DNA from: Bacteroidales bacterium
GTDB taxonomy: Bacteria; Bacteroidota; Bacteroidia; Bacteroidales; DYOH01
Direction of reading: 5' to 3'
Assembly: GCA_030632545.1 (NCBI GenBank)
Contig: DAOVUO010000134.1
Coordinates: 1 to 6,740 of the forward strand
DNA: 6,740 bases
Shown in pieces: positions 1-5,891 of the stretch. Within the stretch, counting starts at the first letter, position 1; every line of letters starts with the position of its first letter. The notes beneath the pieces were generated by a model. It did not search any database and was not told the origin of the DNA. It saw only the letters and a list, made by a program, of their open reading frames with translations. Position numbers and translations under genes: made by a program.

Positions 1-271
1 CAAACGGTGCATTGTGAGCCACCACAAGGTCATTCTCTAATAAAGCTTTAATTTCAGTATATAGTTCGTCAAATTCAGGTTCATTCTCTACATCTAGTGC
101 TGTTATTCCATGTATATCAATGTTTATTGGGTGGAAAAACATATTTTGAGGACGTATTAAACGATAGATTTTTTGTGTAATAATATTATTCTCAACGTAT
201 GCAATGCCTATTGCACATGCGCTGTTTCTCTGTGCATTAGCTGTCTCAAAGTCAATAACTGTATAATTCAT
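1..271 (-). CDS. DnaQ-like 3'-5' exonuclease, N-terminal part (runs off left edge)
   Basis: Reading the minus strand from the ATG at 271 gives 90 codons open to the window edge. The product starts MNYTVIDFETAN, which is the Exo I motif of the DEDD (RNase T/DnaQ) exonuclease superfamily; D7 and E9 are the expected metal-binding acids. Residues 86-90 read HNAPF, the start of the Exo II motif, whose Asp would be the next residue beyond the edge. Between them, the segment IDIHGIT (51-57) is typical of stand-alone bacterial exonucleases annotated as DNA polymerase III epsilon-like. Such proteins remove nucleotides from DNA 3' ends in the cytoplasm, using two metal ions. The Exo III motif and the C-terminus are outside the window, so it cannot be decided whether it is a short nuclease or a larger fusion. 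The family assignment is firm; the exact substrate is not known. Confidence 0.88.
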   Translation of the reverse strand, partial: MNYTVIDFETANAQRNSACAIGIAYVENNIITQKIYRLIRPQNMFFHPINIDIHGITALDVENEPEFDELYTEIKALLENDLVVAHNAPF

Positions 272-289
272 TTTATTTAAAGTTTGGAA

Positions 290-297
290 CAAAAATA
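290..297 (-). promoter_or_regulatory. Promoter -7 element of the exonuclease gene
   Basis: On the minus strand these bases read TATTTTTG, an exact match to the Bacteroidota -7 pattern TAnnTTTG, 18 bases before the ATG at 271. The upstream -33 element is poor: no TTG lies at the usual distance. The assignment rests on the -7 match and its position. Confidence 0.35.
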
Positions 298-368
298 AAA
301 TTATTTTTGTGAATAGTACTTAAAACTTTGTCACAATTGCGGTTATTGTATGCATAAAGTCCTTATAG

Positions 369-384
369 TCAATAGTACTATTGA
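369..384. repeat. Perfect 16-base palindrome
   Basis: TCAATAGTACTATTGA is its own reverse complement over all 16 bases. Symmetric sites of this size often bind a dimeric regulator. Its core, AATAGTACT, also occurs at 312-320, just upstream of the predicted exonuclease -7 element, so the two could form a pair of sites about 59 bases apart. The palindrome is seen directly; a binding role is inferred only. Confidence 0.5.
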
Positions 385-415
385 GTACAAAAGCACTATG
401 GTTTATGTATTCTTA

Positions 416-443
416 GACTGATTAGTCGTAGCATTCATGCTGC
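416..443. repeat. Two small back-to-back hairpins
   Basis: GACT (416-419) and AGTC (424-427) pair around a four-base loop. Directly adjoining, GTAGCAT (428-434) and ATGCTGC (437-443) pair with one G-T wobble around a very short loop, which would open by one pair in practice. The second hairpin overlaps the left copy of the 19-base direct repeat. Individually weak, but part of a run of such structures in this gap. Confidence 0.35.
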
Positions 444-457
444 GAAATGTATTCATA
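439..457 (+). repeat. 19-base direct repeat, left copy
   Basis: GCTGCGAAATGTATTCATA matches the sequence at 685-703 at 18 of 19 positions, 246 bases apart in the same direction. The octamer ATGTATTC inside it also occurs at 405-412, and a one-base variant at 622-629. This suggests partial duplication or two insertions of one repeat family. Confidence 0.55.
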
Positions 458-590
458 TTAAAGGTGTTGTAGCTTTATCCAAAAAATAACAGATAGTTTT
501 AGCTTCAAAGATATGAGTCGATAATTATCAAAACATTCTTTACAACAACAAAACTGCCGTTGCTAATTATATTCAAGCAGCTTATGCCTT

Positions 591-619
591 AACTTAGCGG
601 CTATGGGTACTGCCAAGTT
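591..619. repeat. Imperfect inverted repeat with 9-base loop
   Basis: AACTTAGCGG (591-600) and CTGCCAAGTT (610-619) are complementary at eight of ten positions; of the two others, one is a G-U wobble in RNA and one an A-C mismatch. The loop is 601-609. It lies at the start of the patch of raised GC content. Confidence 0.45.
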
Positions 620-632
620 CTATGTATTGCGC

Positions 633-651
633 TTCCCAAAGGGTTTTGGAA
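633..651. repeat. Small hairpin with 3-base loop
   Basis: TTCC and AAA on the left (633-636, 638-640) pair with TTT and GGAA on the right (644-646, 648-651), with one C-T mismatch (637/647) and GGG as loop. It is the second in a series of structures in the GC-richer part of the gap. Confidence 0.35.
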
Positions 652-684
652 CAGACGTTTCAGAGCTAAAGCGAAGTTCGTAAA

Positions 685-703
685 GCTGCGGAATGTATTC
701 ATA
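685..703 (+). repeat. 19-base direct repeat, right copy
   Basis: GCTGCGGAATGTATTCATA differs from the left copy (439-457) by a single A to G change. Flanking GTTCG (676-680) and CGAAC (705-709) are complementary, so this copy could sit in the loop of a weak five-pair stem. Confidence 0.55.
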
Positions 704-715
704 GCGAACCGTTAT

Positions 716-746
716 CATGTAAACGAAAATAAATTTTCGTAACATG
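716..746. repeat. Two-part hairpin
   Basis: The inner arms ACGAAAAT (723-730) and ATTTTCGT (733-740) are perfectly complementary, with the innermost pairs opening to give a usable loop. The outer arms CATGT (716-720) and ACATG (742-746) add five pairs, separated from the inner stem by a small two-to-one internal loop. There is no T-tract after it on the plus strand, so it is not a standard terminator. Confidence 0.5.
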
Positions 747-763
747 CTTATCTTTCGGCATTG

Positions 764-790
764 TTTATTCCCGAATAAATCGGGAATAAA
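764..790. repeat. Perfect 11-pair hairpin with 5-base loop
   Basis: TTTATTCCCGA (764-774) and TCGGGAATAAA (780-790) are perfect reverse complements around ATAAA. On the plus strand it is followed by an A-rich run (taaaaaaaat), not by T residues; on the minus strand the T run comes before, not after, the stem. It therefore fails the usual test for an intrinsic terminator on both strands. It may be the end of a repeat unit, an RNA-stabilising stem or a symmetric binding site. Confidence 0.55.
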
Positions 791-877
791 TAAAAAAAAT
801 GAATCGAGCCGTTGTTTTTGTAAATTCAGTATATTGACTGATTTTTGGTTAAATCGTGATTTTATTTTGTATAAATG

Positions 878-908
878 TTTGTTTTTTAAAAACTTATTGC
901 TAAATTTA
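878..908 (+). promoter_or_regulatory. Promoter candidate for the 942 gene
   Basis: TTTG (878-881) is followed after 19 bases by TAAATTTA (901-908), one mismatch from TAnnTTTG. Transcription would begin near 915, leaving a short leader before the ATG at 942. The spacing fits the Bacteroidota pattern, but such AT-rich DNA yields near-matches by chance. Confidence 0.4.
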
Positions 909-941
909 CCGATTAATTAGTTGTTTAATTAAATAATTGCT

Positions 942-1466
942 ATGAAAGCTTTATGTGAATGGGTTTTAAAGAGGAAGGCAGATTCTGTGAAGAGGGTTAA
1001 AGCATATCACAATTTTGAATCAGCTAAGCTTGTTGGAGTGGTATTTAATGCTGAGGATGAGGGAAGTTATCTAGCCTCAATCGATTTTATTACATATCTT
1101 AATAATAAAGGAATTAGAGTAAAAGCTATTGGTTTTCTTAGGGGAAAAGAACGACTTAATCATTTTCCTTACACAAAAGGAGTGAAATATTCTAGTTATT
1201 CTGAAATCTCACTTTTCTCAGCAACAAAAAACATTGATATTCTCGGGTTTATAAATACTAAATTTGATATTTTAATTGATATCAGTCAAACTGAGCATTT
1301 TGCGATTAAATCAATAATTGCATTATCAAAATCTAAATTAAGAGTTACTAGTTTTATTGAGGATTATTTGTTTGATTTTCAGATAAATGTAGGTAGAGAT
1401 AAGCCAGTAGATTTTGTGGCTAAACAAATTGTTCTTTATCTTGGAAATATTCAAAAAGCAGGTTGA
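942..1466 (+). CDS. DUF6913-like protein of unknown function, upstream of dapA
   Basis: A 174-residue soluble protein with a basic, helical N-terminus and no signal peptide or membrane segment. The layout resembles a family of about 170 residues found in Bacteroidota and known to me as DUF6913: a LVGVVFN strand at 31-37, the block NTKFDILIDIS at 105-115, ALSKSKLRV further on, and a C-terminal helix ending in a YLGNIQK-type stretch. This is recognition from memory and should be confirmed. No catalytic motif can be named. The ATG at 942 is the first start in the frame and there is no Shine-Dalgarno sequence, as is usual in this phylum. The gene ends 47 bases before dapA in the same direction, and the dapA promoter-like sequence begins on its stop codon, so it may be cotranscribed with dapA by readthrough. 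A link to lysine or cell-wall precursor synthesis is only positional. Confidence 0.75.
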   Translation: MKALCEWVLKRKADSVKRVKAYHNFESAKLVGVVFNAEDEGSYLASIDFITYLNNKGIRVKAIGFLRGKERLNHFPYTKGVKYSSYSEISLFSATKNIDILGFINTKFDILIDISQTEHFAIKSIIALSKSKLRVTSFIEDYLFDFQINVGRDKPVDFVAKQIVLYLGNIQKAG

Positions 1467-1493
1467 ATTTTTACTTTATTAGTACTATCTTCG
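1463..1493 (+). promoter_or_regulatory. dapA promoter candidate
   Basis: TTG (1463-1465), overlapping the TGA stop of the preceding gene, is followed after 20 bases by TATCTTCG (1486-1493), one mismatch from the Bacteroidota -7 pattern TAnnTTTG. The start point would be near 1500, giving a leader of about 14 bases before the ATG at 1514. This is a well-spaced match for this window. Confidence 0.5.
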
Positions 1494-1513
1494 TAAAATA
1501 ATAACTACGAAGA
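1488..1513. repeat. 8-base inverted repeat over the dapA promoter and leader
   Basis: TCTTCGTA (1488-1495) and TACGAAGA (1506-1513) are perfect reverse complements 10 bases apart. The left arm lies on the predicted -7 element and the right arm ends at the base before the dapA start codon. Because the predicted transcript would begin between the arms, the symmetry would act as DNA, for example as an operator, rather than as an RNA hairpin, unless transcripts come from upstream. The repeat is seen; the role is inferred. Confidence 0.45.
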
Positions 1514-2401
1514 ATGAATAAAAACCTATTTAATGGAACAGGTGTAGCAACAATTACGCCCTTTAGAAAAGATGATAGTATTGATTTTAAAGCCTATGAA
1601 AAGCATCTTAATAGAATGCTTAATAATGGCGTAGATTATATTGTTGTGATGGGAACTACCAGTGAAGTTGCAACATATACATCTGATGAAGAAAGAGCAG
1701 TGCTTGATTTTACCGTAGATATTATAAGTAAACGTGTTCCTATTGTTATTGGTATTGGTGGAAATAACACAAGAAGAGTTGCCTTAAAGTTTAAAAGTTT
1801 TGATTTTGAAAACATTGATGCAATCCTATCTGTAGCACCTTATTATAACAAACCTACTCAAAAAGGAATTTATGATCATTATAAATATCTAGCTTCGGTA
1901 GCTCCAAAACCTATTATTTTATATAATGTACCTGATAGAACATCGGTTAATATTGAGGTTGACACATGCTTAAGCTTGGCACACGATTTTAATAATATTA
2001 TTGCTGTAAAAGAGGCTTCGGGAGATTTGACTCAAGTGTCGAAGATTTTAGCAGGAAAACCAGATGGTTTCTCTGTTATTTCTGGTGATGATATGCTTAC
2101 CTTACCAATGATAGCATTGGGAGCTGAAGGAGTTATATCTGTTACAGGAAATGCTCTACCAAAACAATTTTCTCAAATGGTGAATTTTGCTCTTGAAAGT
2201 AATTTTGATGAGGCGAGGAAAATTCACTTGCAATTAGTTAGTTTTATTGATGCATTATTTGTTGAGAATAATCCAGGTGGCATTAAGGCATCACTCAAGA
2301 TTTTAGATATAATTCAAAATAATTTGCGTTTACCTCTTACGCGTGTGAGCAAATCAAATTATCAACAAATTGAAAAAATATTACGTGGATTTGAAGTTTA
2401 G
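1514..2401 (+). CDS. dapA: 4-hydroxy-tetrahydrodipicolinate synthase
   Basis: The 295-residue product is a complete DapA, close to the 292 residues of the E. coli enzyme. It condenses pyruvate with L-aspartate semialdehyde, the first committed step to diaminopimelate and lysine, in the cytoplasm. It is a TIM-barrel class I aldolase: the Schiff-base lysine is K166 in AVKEASGDL; Y137 in LYNVPDRTS is the proton-relay tyrosine, with T48 of GTTSE and probably Y111 of APYYNKP as partners; R142 matches the arginine that binds the substrate carboxyl group. The VISGDD segment (188-193) and GAEGVISV (203-210) are also typical. The reading VMGTTSE has Ser where many homologues have Gly or Ala, which is within family variation. 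The ATG at 1514 gives the expected N-terminus (NGTGVATITPF). Related lyases such as N-acetylneuraminate lyase share the fold, but the motifs and context favour DapA. Confidence 0.95.
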   Translation: MNKNLFNGTGVATITPFRKDDSIDFKAYEKHLNRMLNNGVDYIVVMGTTSEVATYTSDEERAVLDFTVDIISKRVPIVIGIGGNNTRRVALKFKSFDFENIDAILSVAPYYNKPTQKGIYDHYKYLASVAPKPIILYNVPDRTSVNIEVDTCLSLAHDFNNIIAVKEASGDLTQVSKILAGKPDGFSVISGDDMLTLPMIALGAEGVISVTGNALPKQFSQMVNFALESNFDEARKIHLQLVSFIDALFVENNPGGIKASLKILDIIQNNLRLPLTRVSKSNYQQIEKILRGFEV

Positions 2402-2473
2402 TGTATTGTTTTTTTTGTTGTACTTGTATGCATATAAACTTTAGCGTTGAGTAATGACTTTAAAATCAATTTG

Positions 2474-2504
2474 TTTGAAACGTATAATATTATAGTTATA
2501 TTGA
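2474..2504 (+). promoter_or_regulatory. priA promoter candidate in the dapA-priA gap
   Basis: In the 121-base gap after dapA, TTTG (2474-2477) is followed after 19 bases by TATATTGA (2497-2504), which resembles TAnnTTTG with one T missing. Transcription would start near 2511, close to the ATG at 2523. The gap begins with a T-rich run (2408-2416), but no stable hairpin precedes it, so I do not call a dapA terminator. Confidence 0.3.
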
Positions 2505-2522
2505 TTTATATACAAATTATGC

Positions 2523-4973
2523 ATGTCTAAGCATTTTGTTGATATAATTTTACCCTACAAAATTGAAATGCTCACTTATGAGCTGCCCGATAATTTTCTG
2601 TCGAGAATTGTTGTCGGACATCGTGTATTAGTTAGTGTAGGAAAACGAAAGCTTAGAAGTGGAATTATTGCTAAAATTCATAATATTCAGCCTGAATTTG
2701 AAACAAAATCAATTATTTCAATTTTAGATGAGAATCCAGTTGTTTTTCCTGAAACCATTGAGTTTTGGCAGTGGATTGCGAATTATTACATCTGTACTAT
2801 TGGCGAAGTTATGAATGCTGCACTTCCGTCTCTTTTGAAATTGGAGGACAGTACAAAGATTTACGCTCCTGAATTTGATGATTTTTATGGGTTTTCGGCA
2901 CAAGAAGAGCTTATTATTAGATTTGTGTTTGAAAATAAGCTTATTTCTATTTCTGACTTAGAGAAATCATTTAAAGGAAAAAGTATATATGCCCTGGTAC
3001 AAAGTCTTATCGAAAGAAAAAATCTTTTTATATATGAAGAGCTGAAATCATCTTACAGCTCTTTGAAAATCAAACATGTACGTTTGTCTGATAATTATAC
3101 TTCTAACAAATCAATAGAGTTTTTTATAGCTAAAAATCAGAGAGGAAAAAAACAAAATGAGTGTATAGCTCAATTCTTAAAATTAGCTGATAATGATTTA
3201 CATACAAGTATTCAGAAAAGTAATTTACTTGGTTCTGATGGCATTTCAAGGTCGGCGTATAATGCTTTGTTGGCAAAAGAAATATTTATCGAAACTGAAC
3301 AAATTCAATCAAGAATATCAGTTCAGGATAATAGTAGCGAAAGTTTAAATATACTTAATGAATATCAGAAAAAGGCATATTTTGAGGTAAATGAGGGTTT
3401 TAGTGAGAGGAAAGTAGTTTTATTGCATGGTGTTACCTCAAGTGGAAAAACGGAAGTGTATATTCATTTGATTAAGGATGCTTTTGATAATAACAAGCAA
3501 GTTCTTTATTTATTACCAGAAATAGGATTGACAAATCAGATTATTGCTCGGCTAAATAAACATTTTGGGTCAAAAGTAGCAGTATATCATTCAGGCCTTA
3601 GTGCATCAGAAAAATTTGAAATTTGGCAGTCGCTTTTAAATAATAGCAGCGATTCTGTGAAGCTAGTATTAGGTGTGCGTTCTTCTATTTTTCTTCCTTT
3701 TAGCAATTTAGCTTTGATAATTGTTGACGAGGAACATGAAACAACTTTCAAGCAAACAGAGCCTTCGCCACGTTATCAGGCACGTGATTTAGCAGTAGTT
3801 TGGGCACAAAAAATTAATGCAAATATTCTTTTAGGCAGTGCAACACCTTCAGTAGAAAGCTATTTTAACGCACAAACTGGAAAATACAAACTTGTGGAAA
3901 TATTGCAAAGGCATAATTCTGTAAAGCTTCCGCATGTGGAAATTGTGGATATGAAATTATTGCAGAATAAACTGAAAAATTCCATTTTAAGTAAGGTGCT
4001 TATTAAGCATATTGAAAGTGCATTGGATAAAAAAGAGCAGGTTATTTTATTTAGAAATAGGAGAGGTTTTGCACCAATTTTACAGTGTGCTTCTTGTGGT
4101 AATATCCCTAAATGTAAGAATTGTGATGTAAGTATGACTTATCATAAAAATTCTAATCAGTTGGTTTGTCATTATTGTGGTTACGCAAAAAAAAATACGA
4201 GTAAATGCGACGATTGTGGACAAACAGATATTCGAACTTTGGGCTTTGGCACAGAGAAGCTTGAAGAAGAAATTTCACAGTATTTTATTCATGCAAAGGT
4301 AGCCCGAATGGATACTGATACTATGCGGATAAAGAATGCTTATAGTAAATTAATTTCAGAATTTGAACAAGGTAGTTTAGATATTTTAGTTGGTACTCAG
4401 ATACTTGCAAAAGGTCTGGATTTTAAAAATGTGAATACAGTAGGAGTTTTAAATGTAGATGCTTTAATGAATATTCCTGATTTTAGAAGTAACGAAAGAG
4501 CTTTTCAATTGCTAACACAGGTGAGTGGGAGAGCGGGGCGACATAGTGGAAACGGGAAAGTATTGCTTCAAACATTAAATACAGATACACCTCTACTTAA
4601 ATTTGTGCAAAATACTGAATATAAGCAATTTTTTAATCAAGAATTAAGCGAGCGCAAAGGTTTTTATTATCCGCCTTTTAGTAGATTAATAAAAATTACA
4701 TTACGACATAAAGAAAAAAATAAAGTAGAGGCTTTGGCAAGTTATTTAATGAAACTTTTTAGAGAGAAAAATGGCATAATAGCTCTTGGTCCAATTTATC
4801 CATACATTGCCAAAGTACATAATAAAGTAAACCTTCAGATTTTACTGAAATTGTCGAGAGATAGAACTTTGATTGATAATAAGCTTTGGATAAAAAAGGT
4901 ATTTCAGAAAAATGTTAAGTTGTCTGATTATAAGTCGGTTCAAGTGTTGATTGATGTTGATCCATATAATTAG
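2523..4973 (+). CDS. priA: Primosomal protein N', replication-restart helicase PriA
   Basis: PriA recognises abandoned replication forks and D-loops, unwinds the lagging arm 3' to 5' and starts reloading of the replicative helicase. The 816-residue product is complete, longer than E. coli PriA (732), with the extra length mostly in the part before the helicase core. Order: N-terminal 3'-end-binding domain (about 1-110), winged-helix/linker region (about 120-270), helicase lobe 1 with Walker A GVTSSGKT (303-310, K309), DEEH (402-405) and GSATPS (438-443); an inserted zinc region with eight cysteines in four CxxC pairs (522/525, 531/534, 549/552, 562/565); lobe 2 with GFGTEKLEEE (574-583), GTQILAKGLDF (624-634) and QVSGRAGR (667-674); then the C-terminal domain. 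All ATPase and zinc residues are present, so it should be active. The ATG at 2523 gives the usual N-terminus (VDIILPY). No helicase-loader gene is adjacent. Confidence 0.97.
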   Translation: MSKHFVDIILPYKIEMLTYELPDNFLSRIVVGHRVLVSVGKRKLRSGIIAKIHNIQPEFETKSIISILDENPVVFPETIEFWQWIANYYICTIGEVMNAALPSLLKLEDSTKIYAPEFDDFYGFSAQEELIIRFVFENKLISISDLEKSFKGKSIYALVQSLIERKNLFIYEELKSSYSSLKIKHVRLSDNYTSNKSIEFFIAKNQRGKKQNECIAQFLKLADNDLHTSIQKSNLLGSDGISRSAYNALLAKEIFIETEQIQSRISVQDNSSESLNILNEYQKKAYFEVNEGFSERKVVLLHGVTSSGKTEVYIHLIKDAFDNNKQVLYLLPEIGLTNQIIARLNKHFGSKVAVYHSGLSASEKFEIWQSLLNNSSDSVKLVLGVRSSIFLPFSNLALIIVDEEHETTFKQTEPSPRYQARDLAVVWAQKINANILLGSATPSVESYFNAQTGKYKLVEILQRHNSVKLPHVEIVDMKLLQNKLKNSILSKVLIKHIESALDKKEQVILFRNRRGFAPILQCASCGNIPKCKNCDVSMTYHKNSNQLVCHYCGYAKKNTSKCDDCGQTDIRTLGFGTEKLEEEISQYFIHAKVARMDTDTMRIKNAYSKLISEFEQGSLDILVGTQILAKGLDFKNVNTVGVLNVDALMNIPDFRSNERAFQLLTQVSGRAGRHSGNGKVLLQTLNTDTPLLKFVQNTEYKQFFNQELSERKGFYYPPFSRLIKITLRHKEKNKVEALASYLMKLFREKNGIIALGPIYPYIAKVHNKVNLQILLKLSRDRTLIDNKLWIKKVFQKNVKLSDYKSVQVLIDVDPYN

Positions 4974-5000
4974 TGTTTATGCTGTAATGTTTCAGAATCA

Positions 5001-5032
5001 TTTTTACTAAAGCATAGATTAATGTATATTTG
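5001..5032 (+). promoter_or_regulatory. Promoter candidate for the glucokinase gene
   Basis: TATATTTG (5025-5032) matches TAnnTTTG exactly, with a weak -33 element (TTTT, 5001-5004) 20 bases upstream. The motif ends in the TTG at 5030-5032, which would be the first codon of a longer reading frame. If the promoter is real, that TTG is not transcribed, which supports the ATG at 5048 as the start. Confidence 0.5.
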
Positions 5033-5047
5033 ACCAAAAGCTTTAAA

Positions 5048-5788
5048 ATGGGAATTTTAGGAATTGATATAGGAGGTTCAGGAATTAAAGGCGCACCAGT
5101 AAATATAGAAAATGGAACTTTTTTACAAGAGAGATATAGAGTAGATACGCCAAGTGTTTCAACACCAGAAAATATGGCTGTAGCTTTACAAGAATTAGTT
5201 GACAATTTTGCTTGGAAAGGCAAGATAGGAATAGGATTTCCTGCAATTGTTCGTGATGGAGTTGCAAAAACGGCTGCAAATATTGATAAATCGTGGCAAG
5301 GAAAAAATATTGTAGATTTATTTTCAAAAAGTACTGGCTTGAGTGTTGCTGCTTTGAATGATGCCGATGCTGCTGGTTTAGCCGAATTACGATTTGGAAA
5401 TACCTACAATAATGAAAATGTTGTTCTGTTTTTGACAGTTGGAACTGGAATTGGAACAGCTATTTTTCACAAGGGACGTTTATTGCCAAATATGGAGTTA
5501 GGGCACATAGAGCTTAAGGGGAAAGATGCCGAACAATATTGTTCTGATGCAGTTAGAAGACGACAGAATTTAACACGAACTGAGTGGGCAGCACGCTTTA
5601 ACGATTATTTAGTTCATGTTGAGAAATTAGTTTCTCCCGATTTGATTATTTTAGGTGGGGGCTCGAGTAAAAAATTTCATAAATTTAAAAACGAATTTAC
5701 AATTAAAACTAAAATTGTACCTGCAAGTTTATTAAATAATGCTGGTATTATTGGTGGCGCAATGCATGCTCACGAAAGTTTAGTTTAA
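5048..5788 (+). CDS. ppgK: Polyphosphate glucokinase (ROK family)
   Basis: This 246-residue protein matches the polyphosphate glucokinase branch of the ROK sugar kinases, which phosphorylate glucose to glucose-6-phosphate with inorganic polyphosphate and, in some members, ATP as donor. The N-terminal phosphate loop reads GIDIGGSGIKG (5-15). NDADAAG (104-110) carries the likely catalytic base D105. GTGIGTA (132-138) is the second phosphate-binding loop. MELGHIELKGKDAE (149-162), followed by RRR and EWAARFNDYL (179-188), is characteristic of this branch, as are ILGGGSSK (201-208) and NNAGIIGGA (230-238). The ROK zinc motif CxCGxxGC is absent, which is normal here. The frame can be extended six codons to a TTG at 5030, but that overlaps a promoter motif, and family members begin at the equivalent of MGILGIDIGG. 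It is separated by 74 bases from priA. Donor preference cannot be read from sequence. Confidence 0.9.
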   Translation: MGILGIDIGGSGIKGAPVNIENGTFLQERYRVDTPSVSTPENMAVALQELVDNFAWKGKIGIGFPAIVRDGVAKTAANIDKSWQGKNIVDLFSKSTGLSVAALNDADAAGLAELRFGNTYNNENVVLFLTVGTGIGTAIFHKGRLLPNMELGHIELKGKDAEQYCSDAVRRRQNLTRTEWAARFNDYLVHVEKLVSPDLIILGGGSSKKFHKFKNEFTIKTKIVPASLLNNAGIIGGAMHAHESLV

Positions 5789-5891
5789 TATTTTTAGCTT
5801 TAATGATTTGTAGTAGAGTAAAATAAGGTGCTTTGCTTAAGTGGAAGTGTAATGTACAATTAATTTCTTGTCAATTTTTATTCAAAGAGAA

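Larger units (their letters stand above)
272..941. other. 670-base gap with structured, repeat-rich DNA and no intact gene
   Basis: No convincing reading frame exists on either strand. The left end holds the exonuclease promoter region and the right end, very AT-rich (18 of 100 G/C in 841-940), holds the promoter region of the 942 gene. Between about 369 and 790 there are a 16-base perfect palindrome, several small hairpins, a 19-base direct repeat with one mismatch, and two large hairpins, given as separate entries. The part 591-710 has 55 G/C of 120 (46%), clearly above its surroundings. The look is that of a dispersed intergenic repeat, a decayed mobile or coding remnant, or a structured RNA. 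No tRNA, rRNA or known riboswitch fold was recognised. Confidence 0.6.

Noticed and set aside
517..597. A 26-codon open stretch on the plus strand (VDNYQNILYNNK..., ending at a TAG) that reads somewhat like protein
   Set aside because: It has stop codons just upstream (TGA at 514-516, and a TAA further up) and no start codon, and I cannot match it to a family. It could be a pseudogene scrap, but chance is as likely.
586..619. Integron attC-like site (sequence around gccttaacttagcggc)
   Set aside because: The bases do not fit the RYYYAAC and GTTRRRY core pair, there is no integrase gene and no cassette organisation.
764..800. Rho-independent terminator at the 11-pair hairpin
   Set aside because: No T-tract follows the stem on either strand; the A run on the plus strand is on the wrong side for a minus-strand terminator.
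3000..3360. Possible insertion or degeneration in the low-conservation part of priA (before the helicase core)
   Set aside because: The reading frame is continuous, and extra length in this region is usual for PriA of Bacteroidota as far as I recall.
4976..5018. Terminator after priA (TTTATGCT pairing with AGCATAGA)
   Set aside because: The stem is short, includes a wobble, and would enclose a 27-base loop with no U-tract after it.
4915..5327. Two minus-strand open frames (4915-5223 and 5085-5327)
   Set aside because: They lie opposite priA's end and the clearly coding glucokinase gene, have no family resemblance and look like translated antisense of an AT-rich gene.
5832..5868. Promoter for the AlbA_2 gene (TTTG at 5832-5835 with TAATTTCT at 5861-5868)
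   Set aside because: The spacing (25 bases) is too long and the -7 element has two mismatches.
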